Origin: Tissierella simiarum
GTDB taxonomy: Bacteria; Bacillota; Clostridia; Tissierellales; Tissierellaceae
Length of the DNA: 64,000 nt
Direction of reading: 5' to 3'
NCBI RefSeq assembly: GCF_018917865.1
Contig: NZ_JAHLPM010000001.1
Coordinates: forward strand, 248,001-312,000
A model generated the notes under the pieces. It saw nothing but the letters and a program-made list of their open reading frames with translations. It searched no databases and was not told the origin of the DNA. How positions within the stretch are numbered: the first letter of the stretch is position 1; every line of letters begins with the position of its first letter. Shown piece after piece: positions 15,691 to 25,119 of this stretch. The position numbers and the translations under genes are program-made.

Positions 15691-17388
15691 TTATCTTCCT
15701 TGAGTAAATCCGTACTTATATCCTGCAGTACCAAATGGAGTAACACCTAAATTTTGAACATATTTATATCTAAATATATTGTACTTTGGATATACAGTTG
15801 GTGCTAATACTGCTTCATCATATAATAATATCTTTTCAGCCTCGGCAAAATATTCTAAACGTTTTTTAGGATCCATTTCTTTAGATGCTAAGTCAATTAA
15901 TTCATCATATCTTTCATTTGACCAACCAGTTTGAATGGATCCAGCATCCGATTTTAACAAACTTAATAGCGATATAGGGTCATTAAATTCAGCTCCCCAT
16001 GCCATATAACCAATTTGGAATTCGCCTTTTTCCGCCATTGATGTAAATACTGGCCATTCAACAAATTCAACTTCAAAATTAACACCAAGATTTTTATTAT
16101 ACATTTGTTGTACATATTCGCCATAAGTTCTAAACCATTGGTCTGTTGAACCCAGAGTCATTTTTACAGTAAGTTTGGATGGATCTGTATCCATTCCTAA
16201 TTCTTCTAATCCTTTTATTAAAAGAGCTTTTGGATTCGGATTATCAGCTGCTAATTTTCTTATTGGCTCTTCACTGACACTTCTAAACTCTTCATCACCA
16301 ATTGATATATTAGGTGATACCCATCCATAAGCTGGTACATTTATTCCATGGAATATAACGTTAGCCAACTCTTCTCTATCTATAGCTAATGCAAATGCTT
16401 TCCTAACATTAGCATTACTGAATACTTTATCTTTCGTGTTGAAGAATTTAAAGAATGTTTGTGGATTAGTAACCTCAATATGATTTAAATCTTTATTTCC
16501 TTTAAATTTTTCAATCCATTCTGGTTTACCAACTCCTGATGAATCAATGGATCTATTGGACAATGAATTATATATTGCATTTTCATCATTTAATATTTTG
16601 ATATTTACACTGTTTAATTTAACGATATCCTTGTCCCAATAATTATCATTTTTTGTTAGAACGATTTCACTATTGTGTACCCAATTAGTTATGGTAAATG
16701 GTCCATTATATACTAAGGTATCGATCTCTGAACCATATTTATCTTTATGTTTTTCAACTACATCCTGTCTTTGAGGCATCATAACTCTTTGATAAGTTAA
16801 CTGTAAGAAATATGGTGTTGGAGATTCAAGAGTTATTTCAAGAGTATTGTCGTCTAGGGATTTAACTCCAAGTTCTTCCAATGGAAGTTGTCCACTATTT
16901 ACTTCAGCCGCATTTTTAATAGGAGCTAATAAGTAGGCATATGGAGCAGCAGTATCTTGTGCTAATGATCTTTTTATTCCATACTCATAATCTTGGGCTC
17001 TTACAGCTACACCGTCTGACCACTTTGCATCTCTTATTTTAAAAGTCCATACAGTGCCATCTTCGTTATGTGTCCATTCACTTGCTCCTGCAGGACGTAA
17101 AACGTTTTTCAGGTCCTCATCTTCTTCTAATCTAGTAAGTGGTTCGAGAACTTCATTTAATATTCCATTTGAATAGGAATCAGATCCTTTAGAAGCATCT
17201 AAGGTACTTGGCTCTGCAACCATAACAAGATTTAAGTATTGTTCGCTATCAAGGGGTTTCTCAACTACTTGTCCTTCACTTTCCTGACTTCCTGTGTCGT
17301 TTACAGCATCCTTTTTCCCACAGCCTGTAAGAGCTGTTAGAATTAACACTAAAACAATAGTCAAAGATAAATACTTTTTAAATCTCAT
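15691..17388 (-). CDS. oppA: Oligopeptide-binding lipoprotein OppA
   Basis: A 565-aa solute-binding protein of family 5. A basic start, hydrophobic stretch and lipobox LTGC place the lipidated cysteine at residue 23, followed by an acidic linker (about 24-50). The mature protein has the family block GVKSLDDNTLEITLESPTPY (about 175) and binds peptides outside the membrane for OppBCDF. It is the first gene of the operon, with a promoter 88 bases upstream. AGGAGG precedes the ATG. Confidence 0.95.
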   Translation of the reverse strand: MRFKKYLSLTIVLVLILTALTGCGKKDAVNDTGSQESEGQVVEKPLDSEQYLNLVMVAEPSTLDASKGSDSYSNGILNEVLEPLTRLEEDEDLKNVLRPAGASEWTHNEDGTVWTFKIRDAKWSDGVAVRAQDYEYGIKRSLAQDTAAPYAYLLAPIKNAAEVNSGQLPLEELGVKSLDDNTLEITLESPTPYFLQLTYQRVMMPQRQDVVEKHKDKYGSEIDTLVYNGPFTITNWVHNSEIVLTKNDNYWDKDIVKLNSVNIKILNDENAIYNSLSNRSIDSSGVGKPEWIEKFKGNKDLNHIEVTNPQTFFKFFNTKDKVFSNANVRKAFALAIDREELANVIFHGINVPAYGWVSPNISIGDEEFRSVSEEPIRKLAADNPNPKALLIKGLEELGMDTDPSKLTVKMTLGSTDQWFRTYGEYVQQMYNKNLGVNFEVEFVEWPVFTSMAEKGEFQIGYMAWGAEFNDPISLLSLLKSDAGSIQTGWSNERYDELIDLASKEMDPKKRLEYFAEAEKILLYDEAVLAPTVYPKYNIFRYKYVQNLGVTPFGTAGYKYGFTQGR

Positions 17389-17475
17389 GTAAAATCCTCC
17401 TCTAATTTAGTATTTCATCATTGTAATGCCTTATTGTTATTTAAACTATTAAGTTTGTTAATACTCTACCACTTC

Positions 17476-17504
17476 AGTATAGAATAATTTTTAATGTTAG
17501 TCAA
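17476..17504 (-). promoter_or_regulatory. Sigma-A promoter of opp operon
   Basis: On the minus strand: TTGACT (17504-17499), 17-base spacer, TATACT (17481-17476). The repeat cluster at 17494-17542 overlaps and lies just upstream of the -35 box. Confidence 0.8.
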
Positions 17505-17542
17505 TGTTTTTCTAACATATCTTAGAAATCGTTCTAACATAT
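17494..17542. repeat. Repeated operator-like motif in the opp/regulator intergenic region
   Basis: TTCTAACATAT occurs twice as a direct repeat (17510-17520 and 17532-17542, 22 bases apart, two helical turns). A third inverted half-site, ATGTTAG (17494-17500), faces CTAACAT (17512-17518). The cluster sits across the -35 box of the opp promoter and between opp and the divergent ArsR-like regulator, its likely user. Confidence 0.6.
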
Positions 17543-17608
17543 ATTGATTTATTTCACCCTTTACTGTATTATAGTAATATATTAAGTATGGGGTGAGGAG
17601 ATGGTGAG

Positions 17609-18661
17609 GTGGACTATAAAATAGAATATAACAGGGCTGTAGAATTTATAGGATCTATGTTTAAATATGCAACTAATAAACAACAACAGGCTAGCTGGAA
17701 TAATAAGGATTTACAAGAAGATGTTACGAAAGGAATGTTAGATTTTTCTCCAAGTAACGATGTAAAAGAATGGATTAAATATGTAGATAATAATATTTCC
17801 CCGTTTTTAAGAAATGATATCGTATTCATAATGAATAAGGTTTTTGGATTATTCGATATATCCTTTAGACTCGTTCTCGAAGAAGATTTAAAAGAACCTA
17901 TTGAATTAATCGAAAGCTTTAAAAAACTAGACAGTCAAAGATTAATTGAATTAACCTACTATTATTATGATTCAGAAATTCCTCTAGATAGTGAAGATAT
18001 AATGATTAGAAATAATCTAACTGAGTTATATAACGAAGAAATATCTTCTTTTTTCATACAAATAAAAAAACATCCTACAGAATATAAAAATAAAATAGTA
18101 GAAGTCTTTGAAGCATTTTATAAACTATATTATGAACCTTCTCAAGAAAAAGTATATGATTTTATGGAAAAACAATGTAGAAATCATAACAAACTATTTA
18201 AAAAAGATTCTTTAGGTTTTTTAAATGCAGTTGGTTTAGGAGATTATTCAAAAATTATAGTTGATGAAAATCAGCTAAGAATATTTGTTAGCTTTTATGT
18301 AGATTTAGGAATTTTTTATTTTAGTATAGATAATACCTTTATCATGTTCTATGGATATACTATAGAGGATAGACTTGATAACAAGATGATACAAAATAGG
18401 TATAAAGCCTTATTTAAAGCACTTTCTGACGATAAGAGAATAGAAATCATTAAAATTACCAGTAAACGTCCTTGGTATAATAAAGAATTAGCAGATTATT
18501 TTAATTTAACCACAGCCACTTTATCTTATCATTTAAACTTACTACTTGATTTAGGTATATTAAATTTTGAACCTAGTATTAATAATAGATATTATTATAC
18601 TACTAACAAGGAAAATCTAAAAAAATTATTTGATATAGCTTTAAAAGATCTCTTAGAATAA
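17609..18661 (+). CDS. ArsR-type winged-helix transcription regulator
   Basis: A 350-aa protein with a large N-terminal region of unknown fold (residues 1-255) and a C-terminal ArsR-like winged helix (about 260-345). FKALSDDKRIEIIKI is the typical opening helix and NKELADYFNLTTATLSYHL the recognition region. The GTG start at 17609 is supported by GAGGAG 8 bases upstream. It is divergent from oppA, and the repeated TTCTAACATAT motif lies between them, so it probably regulates opp and itself. The N-terminal region may sense a ligand, perhaps a peptide or amino acid; this is inference. Confidence 0.85.
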   Translation: MDYKIEYNRAVEFIGSMFKYATNKQQQASWNNKDLQEDVTKGMLDFSPSNDVKEWIKYVDNNISPFLRNDIVFIMNKVFGLFDISFRLVLEEDLKEPIELIESFKKLDSQRLIELTYYYYDSEIPLDSEDIMIRNNLTELYNEEISSFFIQIKKHPTEYKNKIVEVFEAFYKLYYEPSQEKVYDFMEKQCRNHNKLFKKDSLGFLNAVGLGDYSKIIVDENQLRIFVSFYVDLGIFYFSIDNTFIMFYGYTIEDRLDNKMIQNRYKALFKALSDDKRIEIIKITSKRPWYNKELADYFNLTTATLSYHLNLLLDLGILNFEPSINNRYYYTTNKENLKKLFDIALKDLLE

Positions 18662-18671
18662 TCAATAGAAA

Positions 18672-18714
18672 TTAAGGAGAAAAATGCTTGTAATTCAGCT
18701 ATTTTTCTCCTTAA
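18672..18714. terminator. Hairpin between convergent genes
   Basis: A perfect 14-bp stem (TTAAGGAGAAAAAT at 18672-18685 with its complement at 18701-18714) between the regulator and the ABC permease. The internal T and A runs give poor U tracts, but the convergent position fits a shared terminator. Confidence 0.6.
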
Positions 18715-18725
18715 CTCATTTATCT

Positions 18726-19853
18726 CTAAGCCTTTTGCTTTACCTTAGAAAAATATAAACCCATCAACAAGAATGCCATAGCGAACAACAACTGCATAAA
18801 TATTTCATACTTCACATCTAAGAAGGAACTAATATTCGTTTCATTTATTTTTACGAAATAATAGGTTGGGAAAAACTTAGCTATTGTTAATACCTTCTCC
18901 CCTAATAACTGTTGTGGCACCATTACACCTGATATAAACGAAGTTCCAAGGGATAATACTGTACTTATTCCACTTATAATAAATTTGTTATTGGTTATAT
19001 TATTGATTAAAAATACAAGACATAAAGCAGAGAATGAAAACACTATTGTATTGATCACATATTTTGAAAAATCTACTTCTCCAATATATTTGCCTTTTAA
19101 GACAATACTCCCCAATATAAATACTAATGTTATAAAGCTTGCTATTGTTAGTTGCCCTAAATATATTTCTCTGTTGAATTTCAAGAACTTTATTGAAGAT
19201 ATCTTTCTTCTATTTTCAACTTCCTTATTTATAAAATCAGTCATAACAAAGCCTATTACTGCAATATATATGGCCATTATAATATAACTGGTGAAATTGA
19301 AGTAAAACTTAAACCATGTATTTGCCTTTTGATTTACATCATTATTATCAATTTTAAGTAAATTTACCTTTATCCCTTCATCCAAGGCAATGCCTACACT
19401 AGATAAATCAAACTTACCATCTTCATAGGTTGCATTAGTAAAGGAGATAAATTTGTTAATCTGATTTTGAATTTGATAGGATTCTATTTTTCTATCATCA
19501 TTATATAACTCAATGGCTCTTTCTTTATTAATTACTTTTTCCTCAAAATCCTTTGGAATGATAATTACTGCATCTACTATTTCTAGAAAAATCTGCTCCT
19601 TAATATACTTTTCATCTGAGATTGTATCAATTATATTATTCTTTTTTCCTAAATACTCTATTAAACTCTTTGATAATTCACTACCACTATTATCAACTAT
19701 TCCGATATCAAGCTTTGTTTCCATAAAGCTGGTTTCTCTTTGTGCATTAGTACTACCATTTATTATTGATAGAATGAAGAAAATAATTGTATAAGAAAGG
19801 ATAACTCCCTTATTTTTTAATGCTATTTTAATAAAATACTTATATACTGTCAT
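18726..19853 (-). CDS. ABC-2 type exporter permease
   Basis: A 375-aa membrane protein of the ABC-2 permease group: one N-terminal span (about residues 15-32), a large outer domain (about 33-180), then five spans. The pattern TSFISGVMVPQQLLGEKVLTIAKFFPTYY near the end is typical. It overlaps the second permease gene by 14 bases and forms a transporter with it and the ATPase at 20897-21829. The substrate is unknown; such systems export peptides, antibiotics or sodium. Confidence 0.88.
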   Translation of the reverse strand: MTVYKYFIKIALKNKGVILSYTIIFFILSIINGSTNAQRETSFMETKLDIGIVDNSGSELSKSLIEYLGKKNNIIDTISDEKYIKEQIFLEIVDAVIIIPKDFEEKVINKERAIELYNDDRKIESYQIQNQINKFISFTNATYEDGKFDLSSVGIALDEGIKVNLLKIDNNDVNQKANTWFKFYFNFTSYIIMAIYIAVIGFVMTDFINKEVENRRKISSIKFLKFNREIYLGQLTIASFITLVFILGSIVLKGKYIGEVDFSKYVINTIVFSFSALCLVFLINNITNNKFIISGISTVLSLGTSFISGVMVPQQLLGEKVLTIAKFFPTYYFVKINETNISSFLDVKYEIFMQLLFAMAFLLMGLYFSKVKQKA

Positions 19854-20895
19854 AGGTCTTCCTCCTTAGAAATCCATAGGAAATAAAGATTAAAGTTATA
19901 CAGTAAATACTTAAAATTATAATTCCTTGATTTACATTTTGAGTATTTTCTAGAAGATTTATTTTATATAAATTATCAGTTATTATGGAAATTGGATTTA
20001 TCTTACCTATTAAAGGAATTTTTTTATCAACCAAAATTTTTATATCTGGAGACATCATTCCTGAGAAAAATGATAAAACTAATGTAATCATAATGCCTAA
20101 AATGGTTTTTACATTTCCACTTTGTTTATTAGAAGCACCGATCAACATCCCAAGGGCTACTCCAAATAAGTTTCCTATTATTATAAAAATTGCACTATAC
20201 CTTATTTCTGTAAATAAATCAATCTTTAAAATATATTTTATAAAAATAAGCAGTATCCCATTTGAAAGCAAGTTTAAGATTAATGAAACTATGACTCCTG
20301 CCAGTAAAAAATCATTCTTTTTAAGTGGCGTTACATTTATCCTCTTGCCTACATTAGTTAAATTTGCTTGAATTAAACTAACTGTTTCAATCCCAGGAAA
20401 AATTCCATAGGTAGAAACCATTGCAATTAGTGAGTAGAATATAATGATTATAGCATCTGCCTTTTGATTTCTATCTAATACATAGTCTATTGTAAAATCA
20501 AATTTTTCAATTGGTACATTTAACTCTCCCATTTGTTTTATTTGATCTATAATCTCTTTAATTATGGTCTGATTTATCCCAGATTTGCTAACTAATAGAT
20601 TTAAATCATTGTCAATAAATCCTTGAATTTCTTCATTTTCTAGTTTTTCATTTATCTCATCTTCTGATATTTTATGGACATTTAGAAGTTCGATTTCTTC
20701 CAATATAAATCCAATAGGATTTTCAGATTTTATTCCTATATCTATACTTTCTAACTCTATATCAATCAATCCATTAAAGGCTGTATAGAAAAATATGGCC
20801 ATTATCAATGGATATATTAAAGTCCAGAAAAGAAAACTTTTATCTCTATATCGGTTTTTTCCTTGATATATACAATTTCTAAATATATTTTTCAT
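19840..20895 (-). CDS. ABC-2 type exporter permease
   Basis: A 351-aa permease with the same layout as its neighbour: one N-terminal span, an outer domain (about residues 40-155), then five spans, including SFFSGMMSPDI near residue 283. The ATG follows the ATPase stop codon by one base (TGATATG), so translation is coupled. The two permeases probably form a heterodimer. Confidence 0.88.
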   Translation of the reverse strand: MKNIFRNCIYQGKNRYRDKSFLFWTLIYPLIMAIFFYTAFNGLIDIELESIDIGIKSENPIGFILEEIELLNVHKISEDEINEKLENEEIQGFIDNDLNLLVSKSGINQTIIKEIIDQIKQMGELNVPIEKFDFTIDYVLDRNQKADAIIIIFYSLIAMVSTYGIFPGIETVSLIQANLTNVGKRINVTPLKKNDFLLAGVIVSLILNLLSNGILLIFIKYILKIDLFTEIRYSAIFIIIGNLFGVALGMLIGASNKQSGNVKTILGIMITLVLSFFSGMMSPDIKILVDKKIPLIGKINPISIITDNLYKINLLENTQNVNQGIIILSIYCITLIFISYGFLRRKTYDSI

Positions 20896-20896
20896 A

Positions 20897-21829
20897 TCAA
20901 TCCCTAAGCTCCTTCCCTGTTAACTCTAAGAATACATCATTTAATGTAGGTAATTGACTATAGAGCTTGGTATAGGCTAATTTGTTTTCTTTTATAAATT
21001 CCAATAGATTTGATAAATTATTGAGTCCATTTTCAAACTTTATAATATAATCATCTTCTTTTTTTTCTATGTCAATTACATGAGGTATACTTTTGATTTT
21101 CTGAGCTTTTTCATCCTCAATGGCTGAGAATCCGACTACTATTTTTTCAGTTGTTGTTATCATAGCTTTTAGTTCTTCATTAGTTCCAGAAACCAAATTT
21201 TTTCCATTATCCATGATGATGATTCTCTTACAAAGCATTTCTGCTTCCTCTAGATAATGGGTAGTGTATATAATAGTGCTACCCTCTTGATTTAGCCTTT
21301 TTATTCCATCCAATATAAAGTTTCTACTTTGAGCATCTACTGCAACAGTAGGTTCATCTAGAAAAATCAGCTTAGGTTTATGGGCTATTCCACAAGCAAT
21401 ATTTAATCTTCTCTTAAGTCCCCCACTTAACTTTTTAGGATAAAACTTTATATAATCTTTTAAACCTACAAATTCTATAGCTTCTTCTACGTATTGTTTT
21501 CTTAAACTTTTATCTTCTATATAAAGTCCACAAAAATAATCTATATTTTCCCTCACCGTTAAATTCTCAAAAACTGAAACCTCTTGAGGCACTACCCCTA
21601 TTTGTTTTTTAATATCATAGGAATTTGGAGTCATTTTCTTTTCAAATATTTCTATTTCACCTTTATCAAAGCTTAATAATGAAAGAATACAGTTTATTGC
21701 TGTAGTCTTGCCACAACCATTAGGTCCTAAAAGTCCTAATATCTCTCCCTCTTCAACCTCCATGTTGAAATGATCAAGAGCAATTAACTCCTTGTATCTT
21801 TTTACTAAATTTTTTACTCTTACTATCAT
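20897..21829 (-). CDS. ABC exporter ATPase
   Basis: A 310-aa ATP-binding protein of the drug/peptide exporter group (CcmA-like). Walker A GPNGCGKTT, Q-loop VVPQEVSVFENLT, signature LSGGLKRR and Walker B LIFLDEPTVAVD are all present, with a C-terminal extension of about 90 residues as in NatA/YvfR-type ATPases. GGGAGTG precedes the ATG. First gene of a three-gene exporter operon divergent from a two-component system. Confidence 0.92.
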   Translation of the reverse strand: MIVRVKNLVKRYKELIALDHFNMEVEEGEILGLLGPNGCGKTTAINCILSLLSFDKGEIEIFEKKMTPNSYDIKKQIGVVPQEVSVFENLTVRENIDYFCGLYIEDKSLRKQYVEEAIEFVGLKDYIKFYPKKLSGGLKRRLNIACGIAHKPKLIFLDEPTVAVDAQSRNFILDGIKRLNQEGSTIIYTTHYLEEAEMLCKRIIIMDNGKNLVSGTNEELKAMITTTEKIVVGFSAIEDEKAQKIKSIPHVIDIEKKEDDYIIKFENGLNNLSNLLEFIKENKLAYTKLYSQLPTLNDVFLELTGKELRD

Positions 21830-21890
21830 TTAAATCACTCCCATATTTCATCTTAATTTAATTATATGAATTTAATGGTTTCCCTTGTAG

Positions 21891-21918
21891 TGTATAGAAT
21901 CACAATACAATATGACAA
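21891..21918 (-). promoter_or_regulatory. Promoter of the ABC exporter operon
   Basis: On the minus strand: TTGTCA (21918-21913), 16-base spacer, TATACA (21896-21891). The -35 box lies inside the dyad at 21910-21927. Confidence 0.6.
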
Positions 21919-21927
21919 ATGTCATAT
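21910..21927. promoter_or_regulatory. Dyad, candidate binding site of the response regulator
   Basis: ATATGACA-AA-TGTCATAT: two perfect 8-bp arms around AA, placed on the -35 box of the exporter promoter and between the divergent exporter and two-component genes. LuxR-type regulators bind dyads of this size, so the neighbouring regulator is the likely ligand. Confidence 0.6.
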
Positions 21928-22014
21928 AATAAATTGTATAATATAATCAATATTAGTATAATTAAAATATAAAGAGTATTAATCATTTGGCAAACTTAAT
22001 CAGGAGGAATTTTA

Positions 22015-23058
22015 GTGAGAAGGTTTATAGAAAAGTCATTTATAGTTCTTTTTTGCTTATATAATACCTATAAGGTAAGTCCAACAAAAGACTTGGTCTT
22101 TTATTTTCTTATAAGCCTAATACTTTCCTTAGCTTTAGACTTATTTCGCCCTAGAAAAATAAGAATTTTTATTTATTTTGTTTTTCTAATGCTTTATCTT
22201 TATGACCCCCTGTTCATCTATTACTTACCTTTGATTTTGTATAATATGTATTTAGATTTCAATGTATATACTTTTTTTGTTATACCTATAATTCTAAGAA
22301 ATTTTTCTATAATAAATTTGTTAATATCCTGTATATCTCTTTATCTTTCAGTTATGACAAAAAAATTTAATGTGTTTTTAAATGAAAATAAAACAGTAAG
22401 GGATGAATTGAAAGAAGATACTATTTACTTAAAAAAATATAATGAGCAATTAAAAATTGATAGAGAAAAAAATATCCATATTGCCATACTTACAGAAAGA
22501 AATAGGATTGCAAGAGAACTTCATGATTCAATAGGTCATGCTATAAGCAGCAGTATTTTACAAGTGGAAGCTCTAAAAATAGTCTCTGATAATACTATGT
22601 CAGAAAGCTTAGATTTACTTCAGAATACTTTAGATAATGGAATGAATGATATTAGAAAGAGTATCCATAATTTATATAATGAATCCCTTGATTTAAAAAG
22701 TAGAATCGAAAGTCTTTGTAGTGAAATTCCCTCCATAGAAGTTGACCTGATCTATAGGTTGGAAGATGATCTGCCCTATGATTTAAAATTTGATATCTTA
22801 TCTATTATAAGAGAAGCCATTACCAATTGTGTTAAACATTCTAATGCTACGGAACTTAAAATAAGTCTATTAAATCAACCTAAATTCTATTCCATTATAA
22901 TAAAAGATAATGGGAGTGAATTTAATAGAACTGACAATCTCTTAACTAAAGGTATAGGTCTTCTTTCTATGAATGAAATAGCCAACAAATATAATGGTTT
23001 TTTGAATTATGAATTTGACAATGGTTTCAAAATACACTTGACTTTAATGAAGAGGTGA
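22015..23058 (+). CDS. Sensor histidine kinase (DesK/LiaS-like)
   Basis: A 347-aa membrane kinase. Residues about 8-115 hold four or five membrane segments with almost no outer domain, followed by a coiled coil (about 120-160). The HisKA_3 box ERNRIARELHDS gives the phosphorylated H170, and the ATPase domain has the N box (REAITNCVKHS) and DNGSEF. It probably senses the membrane itself. The GTG start at 22015 has AGGAGGA 6 bases upstream. It overlaps the response regulator leader by the TGA/RBS and is divergent from the ABC exporter it probably controls. Confidence 0.92.
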   Translation: MRRFIEKSFIVLFCLYNTYKVSPTKDLVFYFLISLILSLALDLFRPRKIRIFIYFVFLMLYLYDPLFIYYLPLILYNMYLDFNVYTFFVIPIILRNFSIINLLISCISLYLSVMTKKFNVFLNENKTVRDELKEDTIYLKKYNEQLKIDREKNIHIAILTERNRIARELHDSIGHAISSSILQVEALKIVSDNTMSESLDLLQNTLDNGMNDIRKSIHNLYNESLDLKSRIESLCSEIPSIEVDLIYRLEDDLPYDLKFDILSIIREAITNCVKHSNATELKISLLNQPKFYSIIIKDNGSEFNRTDNLLTKGIGLLSMNEIANKYNGFLNYEFDNGFKIHLTLMKR

Positions 23059-23063
23059 TAAAT

Positions 23064-23675
23064 ATGAAAATTATAATTGTAGACGATGACTATTTAGTTG
23101 TTAATTCTCTAAAGACAATTGTAAATGCTAGTGGAATAGAAGTTCTAGCTGTAGGTTATGATGGCATGGAAGCTGTTGATCTTTATAATCTACATAGACC
23201 AGATTTAATCCTTATGGATATAAGAATGGAAAAAATGAATGGTATAGAAGCTACCAAGAAAATTTTAGAGATAGACCCAGATGCTAAGATATTATTAATT
23301 ACCACCTTCCAAGATGATGAATATATTTCATCCGCTCTTTCCCTAGGTTGTAAAGGCTATATATTAAAACAAAATATTCAAGGAATTATTCCTGCAATGA
23401 ATGCAGTTTATTCCGGAAATTTAGTTTTCGATTCAAAAATAGTATCCAATATTCAAAAGTACTCAAAAAAGAATATAGACATTGACTTATCAGATAGAGA
23501 ATTAGATATTTTACTCTTAGTGGCAGAAGGGCTAAATAACAAAGAAATAGCTGACAAGCTATTTCTAAGTGAAGGTACTGTAAGAAATTATGTTTCTAAT
23601 ATGCTGGAAAAATTATCACTAAGGGATAGGACTCAACTTGCAATTTATTATTATAAGTTAAAGTTTGATGTATAG
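23064..23675 (+). CDS. LuxR/NarL-type response regulator
   Basis: A 203-aa protein: receiver domain (residues 1-118, phosphorylated D52 in LILMDIRM) and a LuxR helix-turn-helix (about 140-200, SDRELDILLLVAEGLNNKEI). I start at the ATG 23064 because AGAGGTG stands 6 bases upstream, overlapping the kinase stop codon; an in-frame GTG at 23055 is part of that binding site. The likely target is the dyad at 21910-21927. Confidence 0.94.
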   Translation: MKIIIVDDDYLVVNSLKTIVNASGIEVLAVGYDGMEAVDLYNLHRPDLILMDIRMEKMNGIEATKKILEIDPDAKILLITTFQDDEYISSALSLGCKGYILKQNIQGIIPAMNAVYSGNLVFDSKIVSNIQKYSKKNIDIDLSDRELDILLLVAEGLNNKEIADKLFLSEGTVRNYVSNMLEKLSLRDRTQLAIYYYKLKFDV

Positions 23676-23681
23676 ACAAAT

Positions 23682-23713
23682 AATAAGATAGTGGATGTTT
23701 CTCACTATCTTAT
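23682..23713. terminator. Hairpin between convergent genes
   Basis: A perfect 11-bp stem (ATAAGATAGTG at 23682-23692 and CACTATCTTAT at 23703-23713) after the response regulator. There is no clear T run; its position between convergent genes suggests termination. Confidence 0.55.
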
Positions 23714-23748
23714 ATGATTATAGAAGAGTAAAAATTTCATTTTTCTAT

Positions 23749-25119
23749 TTATCTATTTAAATCTATGATTATTTTCCCATCAACAATTTTAACTCTCTCT
23801 CTTCTAATCAACGGATTTAAATCTCTGTTACCATATAACATACTAGATTTATATACAGACAACATAATGCCAATTAAAAACATATTTATTACTGTAGCTA
23901 TTTTACTATATGAAATCAGTGGTAATGTCAAAGGTGTAAACAATTGAAATCCTAGATTACTTGCAACATAAAATAAAACTTGCATAATAAAAGTGACTAT
24001 AACAGATAAAGACACTAATCCACCTAATACGCTTTTTTGTTTTAAGCTAAATTTAAGAGAGCGAATAATAAATGCCAATATGAAAAACATTATTATAATA
24101 AAGGATATCCACCCGATTCTATGAATTAAATAGGTTAGTAAAAAGTCAGTATGTATATCCACTAACACATTATCTGCATTTAATCCAAATTGACTAGACC
24201 CAAATAATTTTGCATTCACTATTATACTTCTAGTTGCATTAGCCCAATATCCTGCTCCCATTGGATCAAGGGATGGGTTAAAAGCAGTTTTTAGTCTAAG
24301 TAGTTGATAATCATTTATAAATACAATCTTAGTTAATGATACAATAACTATTGGTATATAAATAAGCAGTAATCCATTCAACTTTTTTACATTAAACCAA
24401 CCTCTTAATATTGCATATGTAAAAATCATAAGGCTAGTTATTGAATATAAAGCTAAGATTGATAAACTTGGAATCTTTAAACAAATTAAAACGGGTATAA
24501 TAAAATATATTCCACTTAAAATTATCCCTAAATATCCCTTATTTCTCATATCATAGACTATCCCAGCAAAGGCTGTTGGAAATAATAACATTAAAAACTT
24601 AACATAAAAAATCTGTCCTTGATAAACAGGTGATATAATCATAACTCCAAGTGTTACTAAAACAAGGCTAAAATATATTATTTTAGGATACTTTCCAATA
24701 ATAGTATAATCCAAGAAATATGCAATAATCATGGTTAGCATCCCAAAGATAGTAAATATTATGCTATTGGTAAACATTATACCATTGTTTGATATATCTG
24801 TCATTTCAGGATTACGAAAAATAAAACCTCTAATGATAACACCCAAAATAAGTAAAATTCCGGTTAATGCAATTATACCCCATTCAGGTTTTGGTATATA
24901 AGTACGGTCAAATTCCAAGCCTACAGCAGTGGGATCTCCCATCTCCAATATGGCTTTATTAATTGCCGTTTCCTCATCCAGCCCTTCAGATATTAATGCA
25001 TTCTTTTGATCAATAATATGGTTTTCTATTTCTTCTGAAATGATCTTGTGTGCTTTTTTCCATCTTATTTGTTCACAAACAGTCTTTAAATACTCCTTAA
25101 TTTTATTAGATTGTTCCAA
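23749..25119 (-). CDS. FtsW/RodA-like membrane protein with permease-prefix domain
   Basis: A 456-aa membrane protein. The N-terminal 70 residues are a soluble helical permease-prefix domain (ISEEIENHIIDQKNALISEG..., AILEMGDPTAVG), then about ten spans of the FtsW/RodA/SpoVE family. SEDS hallmarks are recognisable but weak: GSSQFG near 300 and LPLISYSK near 415. FtsW proteins are lipid-II glycan polymerases; the fusion to a prefix seen in PadR-controlled permeases suggests a specialised, inducible enzyme. I start at TTG 25119 because AAGGGGTG stands 6 bases upstream inside the padR gene. The two genes overlap by 14 bases. Confidence 0.85.
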   Translation of the reverse strand: MEQSNKIKEYLKTVCEQIRWKKAHKIISEEIENHIIDQKNALISEGLDEETAINKAILEMGDPTAVGLEFDRTYIPKPEWGIIALTGILLILGVIIRGFIFRNPEMTDISNNGIMFTNSIIFTIFGMLTMIIAYFLDYTIIGKYPKIIYFSLVLVTLGVMIISPVYQGQIFYVKFLMLLFPTAFAGIVYDMRNKGYLGIILSGIYFIIPVLICLKIPSLSILALYSITSLMIFTYAILRGWFNVKKLNGLLLIYIPIVIVSLTKIVFINDYQLLRLKTAFNPSLDPMGAGYWANATRSIIVNAKLFGSSQFGLNADNVLVDIHTDFLLTYLIHRIGWISFIIIMFFILAFIIRSLKFSLKQKSVLGGLVSLSVIVTFIMQVLFYVASNLGFQLFTPLTLPLISYSKIATVINMFLIGIMLSVYKSSMLYGNRDLNPLIRRERVKIVDGKIIIDLNR

